This document shows positions 22,596 to 32,198 of a stretch of 64,000 nucleotides of DNA, in pieces (position 1 is the stretch's first letter; every line of letters begins with the position of its first letter). The position numbers and the translations under genes were made by a program. This stretch comes from Congeria kusceri (lineage: Eukaryota > Mollusca > Bivalvia > Myida > Dreissenidae), in assembly GCA_027627225.1 (NCBI GenBank), contig CM051034.1, positions 20,816,480 to 20,880,479 on the forward strand, in the 5' to 3' direction. The notes under the pieces were generated by a model that saw nothing but the letters and a program-made list of their open reading frames with translations, did no database searches and was not told the DNA's origin.

Positions 22596-23574
22596 GAGGG
22601 TGGGAGCAGTTGGGAGCCCGACAGTTGGTGGGCTTGTTATAGTTCCAGCAGGTGTTGTCCAAGAAGCGTTTGTAACGGTTGGGAGAAGAGAAAGGTCTGA
22701 CTGAGGGGCGTTGGGGACGAAAAGACTGGGGACCAGTTGCAGAGGTTGAAGCCATTAACCAAAATTCTGTGTGAATTCTGTCCCAAGGCAGAGGGACAGA
22801 AGACCGAAGCATCCTAAACTGCGAATCGTATTGGAGGAAAGCAGGCCCAGGACGGCGATTCGCTAAGTCGCGAACAATCTCCATGTATTTCAAAAGCTGT
22901 TGAGTTTCTGCAGGGTACTTGTATGTGTAGATAGAGGTGAAGCGGATGAAGGCAGAGGTCCACGCTTCGACAGACGTTATTTTGAAAGAGCGAGAAGAAG
23001 GTGCAATAGAGATATTGGAGTGCTTATCCATTTGAAGTGTGTACTGAGGTGGCTGTGCAGAAGAGTTAGAAGGAAGCAGAGATGACAGATCGATGTATTT
23101 TCCTTTCCAAATGTCGGTGCAAACCGATTTCTTAATTTGGGCGATAATCGGCGTGCTGATGGGCTCCGTGAACAGGACGTTGTTACCTGGCATCAAATTA
23201 AACTCATGTTGATTGAGAAGCCCCTGGAAGGATGTTGGGGGGCTGTCTTCGTCATCGGAGGACGAGTCATCGAGAAAGAGTGGAGGCACTGGCTGTGGAA
23301 AGGCCTGGACAGTATGTGGTCGAGTTGGAAATGCATCAGGGAGCGGTGCCAGCGGAGGTGCAGATAGCACTGGTTCCGTCATCGAAATGGTAGCCGCAGC
23401 ATTGCTGTGAGTGGTTACGACAAACTGGGCTGCATCCAGCGTGGGTCCAGTGACCTCAGGTGTAGAAGGGCCGTCTCTGGAGGAGCGGGATTTCTGCAGG
23501 GTGGATTGAGCCTGGCAGCAATCGCAAGATTGGTTGGTAGCCGACCGCTTGGTCCTTTTCGTTGTGCGTTTCAT
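22474..23574 (-). CDS. Gag-like nucleocapsid protein of the Ngaro-like element
   Basis: A 366-residue protein starting at the Met of 'MKRTTKRTKRSATNQ'. The open frame continues upstream to 23679, but only by reading a 34-base T-run (sense strand) as poly-Phe, so the inner Met is the better start. The N-terminus is basic with a Cys cluster (SCDCCQ). A Pro-rich middle has an acidic patch (DDSSSDDEDS). A helical block 'AWTSAFIRFTSIY...LLKYMEIVRDLA' resembles DIRS/Ngaro gag. A C-terminal Cys/His zinc-binding cluster at about 309-341 (CWNYN ... CSHPHVCGFC ... H....C) suggests nucleic-acid binding. It is first in the gag-RT-recombinase cluster and would bind element RNA. Gag proteins diverge fast, so the call rests on position plus the zinc cluster. 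Confidence 0.8.
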   Translation of the reverse strand: MKRTTKRTKRSATNQSCDCCQAQSTLQKSRSSRDGPSTPEVTGPTLDAAQFVVTTHSNAAATISMTEPVLSAPPLAPLPDAFPTRPHTVQAFPQPVPPLFLDDSSSDDEDSPPTSFQGLLNQHEFNLMPGNNVLFTEPISTPIIAQIKKSVCTDIWKGKYIDLSSLLPSNSSAQPPQYTLQMDKHSNISIAPSSRSFKITSVEAWTSAFIRFTSIYTYKYPAETQQLLKYMEIVRDLANRRPGPAFLQYDSQFRMLRSSVPLPWDRIHTEFWLMASTSATGPQSFRPQRPSVRPFSSPNRYKRFLDNTCWNYNKPTNCRAPNCSHPHVCGFCRGSHTAFNCTFSSKEQAAQSLNTKQKPTGPKPSK

Positions 23575-23632
23575 CTGAAAAACATGTATATATGAAGAAT
23601 CTAAGCCAAAATTAATACATAAATAGCTGGAG

Positions 23633-23666
<34 letters not shown>
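23633..23666. repeat. 34-base A-run (T-run in the element's sense)
   Basis: An uninterrupted homopolymer located 59 bases upstream of the gag start in sense orientation. It artificially extends the gag frame as poly-Phe. Its length is likely to vary between copies and reads. Confidence 0.9.
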
Positions 23667-23667
<1 letters not shown>

Positions 23668-24020
23668 AATAATACCCACACTTAAGTAAGTGATTAGAAA
23701 AAATAAATTGGCATGGAACTTGTATGGTCAGCATGCCTAAGTATCAATGTAAAATAATACAAATTACATAATAGCTCAAGACCGGCAATGAACCTGTGAC
23801 TGAAATAAATAGACACCAAGGTGAGCTGATCCGAACTATAATACGTAAGATGCATGGCATGAGGTCGTTAACCCAAGCATGCTTTACTGAAATAAAAGTG
23901 ACCAGAATTTCGCAATTAAAACTGGCGTAACATATAACATAACGCCGACACAAAATCAGGCCAAGATTATTATTTATTTATTATTATTATTATTTTTGTG
24001 TGTGTGTGTTTAATTAAGCG

Positions 24021-24376
24021 GCGTGAGTCTGTTAACTAAATCACGCAATACTGGCATGAAGATGACCATCAAATCATCCAAAAGAAAAATAATAAAAATG
24101 GCGTGAGACTATTAACTAAATCACGCAAAAAACCTTGGTAAAAAGGCTGCCATTAGAGATCATGCCTTACCGAAGTAGGAAAAAATGGCGTGAGTCCTTT
24201 AACTAAATCACGCATAACAATGGCATGGGGCTGTAAACTAAACCATGCCTACATAAAATAGAAAAATGGCGTGAGTCTCTTAACTAAATCACGCATAACA
24301 ATGGCATGGGGCTGTAAACTAAACCATGCCTACATAAAATAGAAAAATGGCGTGAGTCTCGTTAACTAAATCACGC
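24021..24376 (-). promoter_or_regulatory. Array of at least seven stem-loops between the SGNH and gag ORFs
   Basis: Hairpins at 24021-24046, 24101-24126, 24188-24213, 24222-24249, 24269-24294, 24303-24330 and 24350-24376. Five have stem GCGTGA/TCACGC; two have stem GGCATGG/CCATGCC. All seven keep a 14-15 nt loop ending 'taactaaa' or 'aaactaaa'. The stem change is fully compensated while the loop is conserved. Part of the array is an 81-bp tandem duplication (about 24185-24345) holding one hairpin of each type per unit. It lies in the 1.1-kb gap ahead of gag, so in RNA it would sit in the gag leader. Possible roles are packaging, internal ribosome entry or recombinase binding; none is proven. 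Confidence 0.65.
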
Positions 24377-24705
24377 ATAACATAACAGTAAAATGATGAA
24401 TTACGGCCTATTGGTGCAGAAATAAAATAGCAAGACCGGCATAGTTAGTAACTATAAAATGCGTCGCATATGGTATAAGTGTTTACGGATCTATGCCGAA
24501 ATAAAATAGTGGAGAAAGTCTTAACAACAAACAACGTATAAATGGAACAAATAAACTAGCACATTTATTTATCTATTATTTGTCATGTTATAACTACCAC
24601 TTAATGAGGCTTAAGTAAATAGGAAATAATACCGGCATAAAACCGAATACGTAACACGCCAGATGTTAAAAATAAGCCTCATAGTGTATTGTTATAACTT
24701 ATCTG

Positions 24706-25329
24706 TTAATTGGAGAGGAAAGTCTTCGAGACGGCGACGACTGCAGCTCTGATGTTGTGATACAACTTGCGTTGGCCTTGGTTGGAGAGGTGGCAACCAT
24801 CTTCCGCAAAGTTGTTGCTTTTAGACAGAGTTGACCAAAAACCCTTTAAACGCCACAGGCACGCGCGGCCATCCGGCACAGCCTTAAGCCGACTCGTAAG
24901 TATTAGATTGAGATGGTCGACCCTACGATTAAACCATTCCAAGTCCACTGGGTATCTTGTAGTAACCTGTGGTATAGTACGATGTAAACTTTGGAGAACG
25001 ATCACTTGGCGAACATTCAATTGAAGTAAGAGTGTCAACACCAGTTCCACTATTTTGTCAGCCACTGAAACAACATAGTTTGAGGCGTCGTAAAGATCGT
25101 GAGTACCAATGAGTAAAACTACTACATGCGGTTCAAAGTCCGAAACCACCGGCAGGTGTTCATATAACCGTTGAACGGTTGCGCCAGGAAATCCAGAGTA
25201 TTGTACAAGCGGATGCCCAGTTAGATTGAAGTCAAATCGTAAGGAAGAATCCGAACGAATGAAATCCCGTAGTCTCTTCACAAATGAATGCCCGAACAAT
25301 TGAATGTTACAATGCATGGGCGCCGCCAT
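24706..25329 (-). CDS. SGNH/GDSL-hydrolase-like accessory protein of the Ngaro-like element
   Basis: A 207-residue protein with the SGNH block order. Block I is 'LFGHSFVKRL', with Ser15 as the likely nucleophile and GHS in place of GDS. Block II contributes Gly at about 49 ('SGFPGATV'). Block III is 'LLIGTHDLY' (75-78), a GTHD variant of GxND. Block V is 'DGCHLSNQGQ', with Asp177 and His180. From memory, some Ngaro elements in animals and fungi carry an SGNH-type hydrolase ORF, which supports the call. The substitution of Asn by His in block III may change or remove esterase activity. It is the first ORF in sense orientation, between A1 and the hairpin array, and probably has its own translation start: the ATG lies in a CAAGATGGCGGC context. 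Function in the element is unknown. Confidence 0.8.
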   Translation of the reverse strand: MAAPMHCNIQLFGHSFVKRLRDFIRSDSSLRFDFNLTGHPLVQYSGFPGATVQRLYEHLPVVSDFEPHVVVLLIGTHDLYDASNYVVSVADKIVELVLTLLLQLNVRQVIVLQSLHRTIPQVTTRYPVDLEWFNRRVDHLNLILTSRLKAVPDGRACLWRLKGFWSTLSKSNNFAEDGCHLSNQGQRKLYHNIRAAVVAVSKTFLSN

Positions 25330-25333
25330 CTTG
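25322..25333 (-). promoter_or_regulatory. YY1-type motif overlapping the first start codon
   Basis: On the minus strand the sequence is CAAGATGGCGGC, with the ATG being the start of the SGNH ORF. This matches the classical YY1 binding site, often found at transcription starts and in the 5' UTR of some retrotransposons. Here it could position transcription of the element and give a favourable initiation context. Binding is inferred from sequence only. Confidence 0.5.
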
Positions 25334-25565
25334 GAAACACTTGATGACGTAACACCAAGATACGCGAGTCGGTGCCGCGGCCACGCTAGCCAATTCCTTT
25401 GTTCTCCCGGAAAGTAAATAACTGACCACTGTGTTGTTAATTCACGCAGCAGAGCAACGTCGTAACCGTTGAAAAGAAATGAAAGAAGAACACTGATAGT
25501 ATCACTAAACGGAAAGCGTAAAGCTTTACCTTAAAAAACGTATCAGTAGGCACAAAAATATCCGA

Positions 25566-25783
25566 TTTTTATGCGAAAAATAGGCGAGGCAACTGCCCAC
25601 GCCAAAATAATATTGATAAGAATGTCCAAACGTTCTGATTGGTTTAACATATCACCTGACTAGTTTGTTTAATCTGATTGGCCAAGGATCAAAGATACAA
25701 GGTTACATACAACTAGGAACGAAAATCAATGTCAATCTGACAATGACATAAAAAACTTTATGTGTGCATAAACTTGGTTTTAT
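25566..25783 (-). repeat. Split direct repeat A1 (left outer end)
   Basis: The 5' outer terminus of the retroelement in sense orientation, identical over 218 bp to A2 at 19110-19327. The 236 bp between it and the first ORF is probably promoter and leader. Confidence 0.9.
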
Positions 25784-26645
25784 AGAGCGCACCGATTATG
25801 TAGGCTAAACAAAATAGTTCTTTCATTATGTCAATAAATGACATTCTGATCATACAATGAAGAAAAATGTTCATAATTATGTTCAGTTCTAGAATGTATG
25901 TCGAAGATACGTTTAATTGTTTATAACTTAATTTTAACAACTAAGGTTAACACTTTTGTAAATTTAAATCCTCAAAAGTATGCAACAGTTATTGGTATAC
26001 ATTAAACCCTTAAATTAGAAAATTTGCCCAATTTATTGGCATGCAATTTCCCGCTGCATAATTATCGCAAGAAATCAAGGTCAAAAGTGATCTTAGACAG
26101 CTACGCCGAAAAAAAAAAAAAATTTGTTGCGTGGAATTGTGGAACTGTCTCTATCAAATATGTATTCGCCACGATATGAGAAGCAAGGGTGTCAACCACT
26201 GTGTTAGCCGGACAGCTATCACTGCGTATTGATAAATAAATATATATATATATATAACATTTACTTGTACACTCAGATACAGAGGATATTAAAATAAACT
26301 TTAATAGTGTTGTTTTTTTTCAGTTCATCTGATCAATTTAAGTTATCCTCGTGTTTAATGAACTGAAACTTATTACAGGAGTTAGTTGTCTAAAAATACT
26401 ATCAACTTATTAGTTGAATTTAGGATTCTGTTGCAATAAAAAGGTCGAAATGATGCTCGATCGGGATTTAAATGCTAAATTCTAACAATGTCATATGTAT
26501 CATATATATTTTTGCTATTTGAAATGTTCCTAGATGTATAAATAGAAAAAAACACAAAGATAACAATAGAAGTTTGCCCTCTACACCTGCAAATTCATCT
26601 CATTTATGCCAAAATCTTCAATGTTTCCACAACATGTGACTGTCT
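25784..26645. other. Non-coding AT-rich stretch
   Basis: No gene is supported. 25985-26112 is a diverged, inverted relative of 10245-10390 and ends in the terminal-looking motif 'gacagctacgccgaaaaa'. A short (TA)n run is at 26240-26257. Confidence 0.45.
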
Positions 26646-27100
26646 AAAGCCTATTTTAAATACTTTAAGGGCAATAACTTCGGCTGATTATTGAACTTGG
26701 CCAAGATATTATGCCCACTCACATTTTCATGATGTTTGGCACAGATAGGTTGGAAACTGTTAGACTAAGAGGGCGGAAAAGACGACAAAGGCCTATTTTA
26801 TATAATTCAAGGCCAATAACTCCACAATTCCGAAGGCGATTTGGCTGATTTTCAATATTAAGCCCATAAACATTTTCATGAAGTTTGGTGAAGATAGGAT
26901 TAAAGGTGTTGGACTTAGAAAACGGAAACGACTAAAAAGGCATATTTACGACAATTAAAGGGCAATAACTCCATAATTGTCGTGCGGAAATGTGGCTGAT
27001 TATCTAACTTGGCCGAAATATTATGCCCAAAAACATTTTCTTGAAGTTTGGTGAAGATCCGATGAAAACTGTTGGACCTGGAGAGCGGAAACGAAAGTGG
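26646..27100 (+). repeat. Three tandem modules of about 150-165 bp
   Basis: Each unit contains 'gg.caataactcc', 'tggctgatt', 'atattatgcccac/a' and 'acattttc.tgaagtttggtgaagat'. The last unit runs straight into the GACA microsatellite. A diverged unit recurs at 60290-60470. Confidence 0.65.
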
Positions 27101-27106
27101 TCTACC

Positions 27107-27201
<95 letters not shown>

Positions 27202-27290
27202 CGACCGACCGACCGACCGACCGACCGACCGACCGACCGACCGACCGACCGACCGACCGACCGACCGACAGACAGACAGACAGACAGACA
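27107..27290 (+). repeat. Compound tetranucleotide microsatellite (GACA)23(GACC)17(GACA)6
   Basis: Uninterrupted tetranucleotide repeats: GACA at 27107-27198, GACC at 27199-27266 and GACA at 27267-27290. All six frames stay open across it only because of the repeat. Confidence 0.95.
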
Positions 27291-27537
27291 TTAGCAAACC
27301 AATATACCTGCCATCTTCCACTAAAGTATTGTTAAGACAACAGTTAGCATTAGCTAAAAATGTCTTTAAAAATCAAATAATTTTTAATTGAAAAACTTTA
27401 AGTTATTGATAAGAATGTAAGACATTACAGATCACTATTAACATATCTTTTTTATTGTGATTGTCCACATATTTATTCAATTTTAATATGTTTAGTATAC
27501 TTAAGTATTCAAAGAATCATTTCTATAAATATACAAA

Positions 27538-27581
27538 TGACTGACTGACTGACTGACTGAATGAATGAATGAATGAATGAA
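27538..27581 (+). repeat. (TGAC)n(TGAA)n microsatellite
   Basis: A short compound tetranucleotide run, 'tgactgactgactgac' passing into 'tgaatgaatgaatgaa'. Confidence 0.9.
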
Positions 27582-27677
27582 TATTTATTGATTTGTTGTT
27601 GGTTGTGGTTCTGTTGCTGCTGTTATTTTCTAAATATCTGTGAGCAAAAAGTGCCATTTTTGTTTTTGTCATCGATA

Positions 27678-27846
27678 TAATAATATTAGGTTATTTAACA
27701 GCGTTCTGTACAATACGGTGATATATTTGGACTCGTAAACAGCTGAAATACCGATAGGCGAGTCCAATGTGAGTATTTCAGCTGCATACGAGTCCAAATA
27801 TATCACCGTATTGTACATTACATTGTTAAATAATCATTTTATTATA
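27678..27846. repeat. Inverted repeat with 74-bp arms and 21-bp spacer
   Basis: The arms at 27678-27751 and 27773-27846 are near-perfect reverse complements over most of their length, especially 'gtacaatacggtgatatat' and 'ttggactcgta'. The spacer contains another 'cgagtccaa' motif, also seen at 28941-28949. It could be a foldback element, or the joined ends of an element whose interior was lost. Confidence 0.75.
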
Positions 27847-28266
27847 TACATATTTATAATTTTGTATTATTTGCATAATATTTACATTAAAAAACACAGT
27901 CCGCTGAACAGTGCGCGCGCTCAAAATATATTAATATATGACGTCGCTCGACGTGATAAATAATTTGCAAACATGTTTGTTTTTTATTCTGTATCCTGCA
28001 CTAACATCTAATTAATTAATTAATTTTAACTGCTAAAACAGCCTTCCCGTACTTTATAATATATTTCGCAGAAAGCGACCATGACCTTGTACCAATTGTA
28101 AACATTGAGTGTGTAGACATTATACTTAGACGTGTCATGTTAAAAAAAAAAGGTGGCGTGATCAATAGGAAGTGTCTGCAGCGCGTTTGTTTAAATTAGT
28201 ATTACACCCTAGCTGAACTAGTCAAACTGAATATTTTAGTAATTACAGTTGATTGAAAGTGTAAAT
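27847..28266. other. Non-coding stretch, nothing identified
   Basis: AT-rich, with no ORF carrying a recognisable domain and no clear repeat. Confidence 0.4.
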
Positions 28267-28405
28267 TGAAAAATCTTCGTGGATATATGAAAATGAATTT
28301 AAATGATTGAATGATTGTTGCTGGATTTTAAAAGACGTTTTTGAAGAACTAAGTCATCATTGATCGAGGTAAAACTAAAAGTTGCATATCTGTTTAGTTT
28401 TGGAG
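28267..28405 (+). repeat. Direct repeat, first copy (second at 28740-28878)
   Basis: About 138 bp from 'gaaaaatcttcgtggatat' to 'gtttagttttggagt', repeated 473 bp downstream with only a few substitutions. The spacing and similarity suggest a local duplication or terminal direct repeats of a small insertion. No coding content. Confidence 0.75.
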
Positions 28406-28739
28406 TACTTACAGTTGATTGAAAGTGTTTCATGGATATTCAGAACTAGAATAACGCAATATAGATCTATATGAGTGATGTTATATGTAAAGTTTAAAAC
28501 AAAAAATGGATAGTGACGACAGTACCCAGATGTCGCTGAATTCTTGGCCTATGTATGTCGTGTTGCAGGCTTTATTTCTGTGCGGGTAACGTAACAAACA
28601 TTTAAACGAAAATAATAAATAATTTTAGGTTACATTCATAATCTTTGGAGACAACATAACGTTTACACAAAACACGTGCTGACGAGACACGGCGATTTAG
28701 AAAACAAATCGCGTTTCTGGTTAGCACAGTTAAAAAGAG

Positions 28740-28878
28740 AAAAATCTTCGTGGATATACGAAAATGAATTTAAATGATTGAATGATTGTTGATGGATTTT
28801 AAAAGACGTTTTTGAAGAACTAAGTCATCATTGATCGAGGTAAAACTAAAAGTTGCATATCTGTTTAGTTTTGGAGTC
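28740..28878 (+). repeat. Direct repeat, second copy
   Basis: Second copy of the repeat at 28267-28405, same orientation, with a handful of differences. Confidence 0.75.
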
Positions 28879-29499
28879 CCCGGACATTATCGTATGTTTA
28901 TACTTGGACCGTCCGATACGAAAAAAAATATTGTACGCACGCGAGTCCAATATAGTAAAATGGCATGAATAAAGACATATGGTTGGAAGATATACATAGG
29001 TATATAATAAAGTGAAATATTGGACGGTCACGTGGCGGGAATGATGAAAGCTGGTTGTAGGGTATAAATAGGTTTATAACAATAATTATTATGTACACTA
29101 TTTATACATCATATAAATTGTTATGTAATAAACTAAATTGAACACATATGATATTTTGGTGTTATTTGCACTCAAATTTTAACTTCACAAAACCGCTAAA
29201 ACTGGAGCGGTTTTGACCACATTTTTAATAACTGGATGAGTTTTAACAATCTGGGACCGTGTTAACTTAAGGCCGTTTTACCTTGCTACCCATTAGTGCA
29301 TTTTGGTGCTCCTCCTTTAAAAGGCATGGTTTATTTACACTTATACATTATAAAAAAAGAAAAAGAAAAACAAAACATTTAAGTAAAAACGATCGTGTTA
29401 ACAGTTTTTTTTTTTTTTGGAAAGTTTGGCAGTGTTTTGCGAACGTAACGTTCAGACCGCATCGGTCCTTAACGGACAACATGAGCTTTTTTCGAAATC
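28879..29499. other. Non-coding stretch, nothing identified
   Basis: No domain-bearing ORF. It contains a short A-run and T-run and AT-rich sequence. Short open frames on both strands overlap and have no support. Confidence 0.4.
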
Positions 29500-29740
29500 G
29501 CGAGTGCAGTCTGTGTTTCTTACGGGTGACTTCAGTCAAGTGTGATAATGTTTCGTTGAAAATGCATAACGTATATTTTTTATTTTAAATTTTGTAAGCA
29601 GAGGACACCATCTTTCCAAAGAGACTAGACTCAGAATATCTGAATCAACGAAAAGTAGCGAACGACGCCCTGGCGATTTTGCTGTTTTACGACGGGACGC
29701 TATGGGGATTTGATTTATTGGTTTCTAACCTATTTATGAC
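29500..29740 (+). repeat. Dispersed repeat, related to 4353-4600
   Basis: Same landmarks in the same order as the copy at 4353-4600 ('tttcttacgggtgact', 'catctttccaaagaga', 'ggtttctaacct'). Confidence 0.5.
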
Positions 29741-32086
29741 GTAATTCAATATCCTAGGCAGAACGTTCTCCCTTCTCCTATGCTCTCAAGTTTTCGAGGA
29801 AATGAAGAATCCACGTTATGTATTCAAACCGGAAGCAGTTCGATAAATTTTGTTTTAGTGTTTTGTGGAAATATTGACGATAATTCGCAATAAATCTGGT
29901 GAAAATATTGTTCTACGTGCGAATGTATACATATAGAAATTTGTTTGTGTCGTTCACTTATTTTACTGCAATTCAAAAACAAAAAAATTTTGGTCGCGAT
30001 TTCCGGCGATTTCTGGCAAACAAAAATGGGTTCCATAGGTATATACAAATCTGATACGTATAAGCGGTCAACGCCCGTATTAAATAGGTACGACATAAAC
30101 AGTCCAAAAATTACACACAATTATTATTGTTATTTCTGCCAAAAAAGAATTTTTTTTTTTCAAGCTCATATGCCTAGAGAAAATCTGGCTTTTTATACCA
30201 TTTTAGGGACTAGATCATGATCTAAATCCTTCCTCCTGATTAGCTGTTTACAAAATGTATTCTATCGATTAGTTGTTAACTACTATATGTCATCTTACTT
30301 CTGATTGAGTCACAGGGTGGAAACTCCACAGCTGCAGAAATGACCTAACATTGGTCAGTATGGTAGCAGACTATCAACGAGTCATTAAGTTCAATGATGC
30401 TGATCTAAAAATAGAAAGACCATCAGACCTAGAGTAAGCCCCTGATAAGCAACTTTTTACTTTAGTGCAAACATACACATTGACTAAGCATAGTCATTCG
30501 GCGTCTATTGCCATTTTGAAAAAAAGAAGAAAGTAAATTGCATTCTCTACAAAATTAAATTTAAAACTGACAATTTTGTAGCTTGGTAGTGTTTGTTTCA
30601 CTTATAATTCACGTATACGTCGCACGATTGACTAGATTACCTCGAACATTTTTTTCAAGGTATGCACACCTATATTTATGCTAGATATCTCGTTGTGATA
30701 TAATAATTATGCCAACAACGATGCTTTTGTCGAGTTTCTCGCCCTATAAATTGCCCTTGAAAGACAGAAATAGTCAACAGCGTATGCGCAAAGAAGGCTA
30801 ATAGCCCCTTTTGGCTTTCAAGGGACCATACATAGTTTATTGCTCCGACAGACTGATCGGGACCTGACCTTGAAGTCCATTCTTTTTTTACCAGTGTATT
30901 GCGAATATTTTCAAATTAGCCGATGCAATATAAGGATTTATTCATTCGGGACTACTGGCGGGAAATTTTCACAACATTTGATTAGAACGTTTGATTAGAC
31001 AGCTACGCCGAAAAAGACAGAGGTATGCCTTTAAATGCCTAAAAATAATAATAAGCAAAAATTGAACTGATAGAAAAGTTCACTTTTACTACACGTTCTA
31101 CATGACTCGTTTTTGTTATGCTAATTGAATTACTCAATGGTTGAACACTAGGCAAGACACATGATTCGACATTCTCAGGTACGAGAAAATGAAATAAAAT
31201 CGAAAATCAACATTTCCTTTCCTTGTTTACATATTTCAAGACACATCATTATATAGTTGATATTACAGATCATTCGCACTCAGTTACATCTCGTTAACTA
31301 GAGTTCATATAAGGAATTTTTGATAAACGATTATTCATACTGGCGTATGAGACTTTGCGTTTCTAAAATTATAAAATGGACAATTAGTTGTACATGTTTT
31401 CCACATTACTTTCCGTTTATAAGCTTAGTTTTGAAGTAATTTAATACTGAACGTTATATTAAACGTTATATTAAAAGAATAAGAGGGTAACTGCACGAGT
31501 TTATCGAACATCCCTTGTAATAAACAATGTGCATACTTGAAGAACCAAGCTACAAAGGATCGTCCGTATTCGAGAAGATACTCTCCTCATTCAAACATCT
31601 TATGCTATGGGTTTTATAATTCGGACAGGTTCGTAAGGATCGATCTTATGTTTGACCTTCCCAAGACCTTCTCAATATCCAAACAAATGTAGAATAATCC
31701 CAGGCAAGTAATCCCACAAGAATGAATTCTTATAGTTTATGACCAAAATATCTAAGAGAAATTGAAAATGAAGCAAGGTCAACATCAAACAAAGGATTAA
31801 TTGTCTCTGATAATCATAATATGGACTGTGTTTAAGTAAGAAACTGTTTCATCAGATCTAAGTAACAAGGTCAAAATGTGTCTATGGCCATGCGATCCTA
31901 GAAGAAACCAATCAAATGGACCGGTTTGTTCCCCAGACATTGTTGTTATTGCTCCTTGTTCACGAACAAATGCAAGCAACTGGACAACTGGACTTCCGTT
32001 TGCATCCATGCTTGACCTTGCATGCATATGTGAGTCAGAACGTGAGTCAGATAGGACCAGATAAACTAAAGTTGTTGACCTGTGTT
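29741..32086. other. Non-coding stretch, nothing identified
   Basis: No gene, RNA gene or clear element is supported. The motif 'gacagctacgccgaaaaa' near 31000 matches 26097-26114 and may mark an element end. Longer open frames near 29824-30220 and 31797-32267 occur on both strands or run through simple repeats. Confidence 0.45.
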
Positions 32087-32198
32087 CAGTGTGTGTGTGT
32101 GTGTGTGTGTGCGTGTGTGTGTGGTGTGTGTGTGTGTGTGTGCGTGCGTGTGTGTGTGTGTGTGTGCGTGTGTGTGTGCGGGTGTGTGTGTGTTTGTG
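32087..32198 (+). repeat. (GT)n microsatellite with GC interruptions
   Basis: About 110 bp of GT dinucleotides interrupted by 'gcgtg' and 'ggtg' units. It accounts for the Cys/Val- and His/Thr-rich open frames across it. Confidence 0.95.

Larger units (their letters stand above)
18755..25783 (-). mobile_element. Complete Ngaro-like tyrosine-recombinase retrotransposon
   Basis: A 7,029-bp element on the minus strand with four open ORFs in sense order: SGNH hydrolase, gag, RT-RNase H, tyrosine recombinase. The termini are split direct repeats in the order A1 ... B1-A2-B2. A1 (25566-25783) and A2 (19110-19327) are identical over 218 bp; B1 (19323-19621) and B2 (18755-19053) differ at one position over 299 bp. 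B1 and A2 abut with a few shared bases, as expected if a circular intermediate joins the two outer ends. DIRS-order elements integrate with a tyrosine recombinase and make no target duplication, and none is seen here. The lack of a methyltransferase domain, the split direct repeats and the SGNH ORF favour Ngaro over DIRS1 (inverted repeats). Near-identical repeats and open ORFs suggest a recent, possibly competent insertion. Confidence 0.88.

Noticed and set aside
22459..23595. Plus-strand ORFs across the gag region
   Set aside because: Antisense shadows of gag with no recognisable domain or independent support.
23575..23679. Upstream 35-codon extension of gag with poly-Phe
   Set aside because: It is the translation of a T-run and other non-coding sequence; the Met at 23574 begins the basic N-terminus that looks like real protein.
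24021..24376. Regularly spaced repeats resembling a CRISPR array
   Set aside because: The repeats are two alternating hairpin types within a eukaryotic retroelement and the intervening sequence is itself duplicated, so there are no unique spacers and no cas genes.
27004..27391. Long ORFs on both strands with Arg-Gln-Thr-Asp or Cys-Leu-Ser-Val repeats
   Set aside because: They are translations of the GACA/GACC microsatellite, open in every frame because the repeat has no stop codons.
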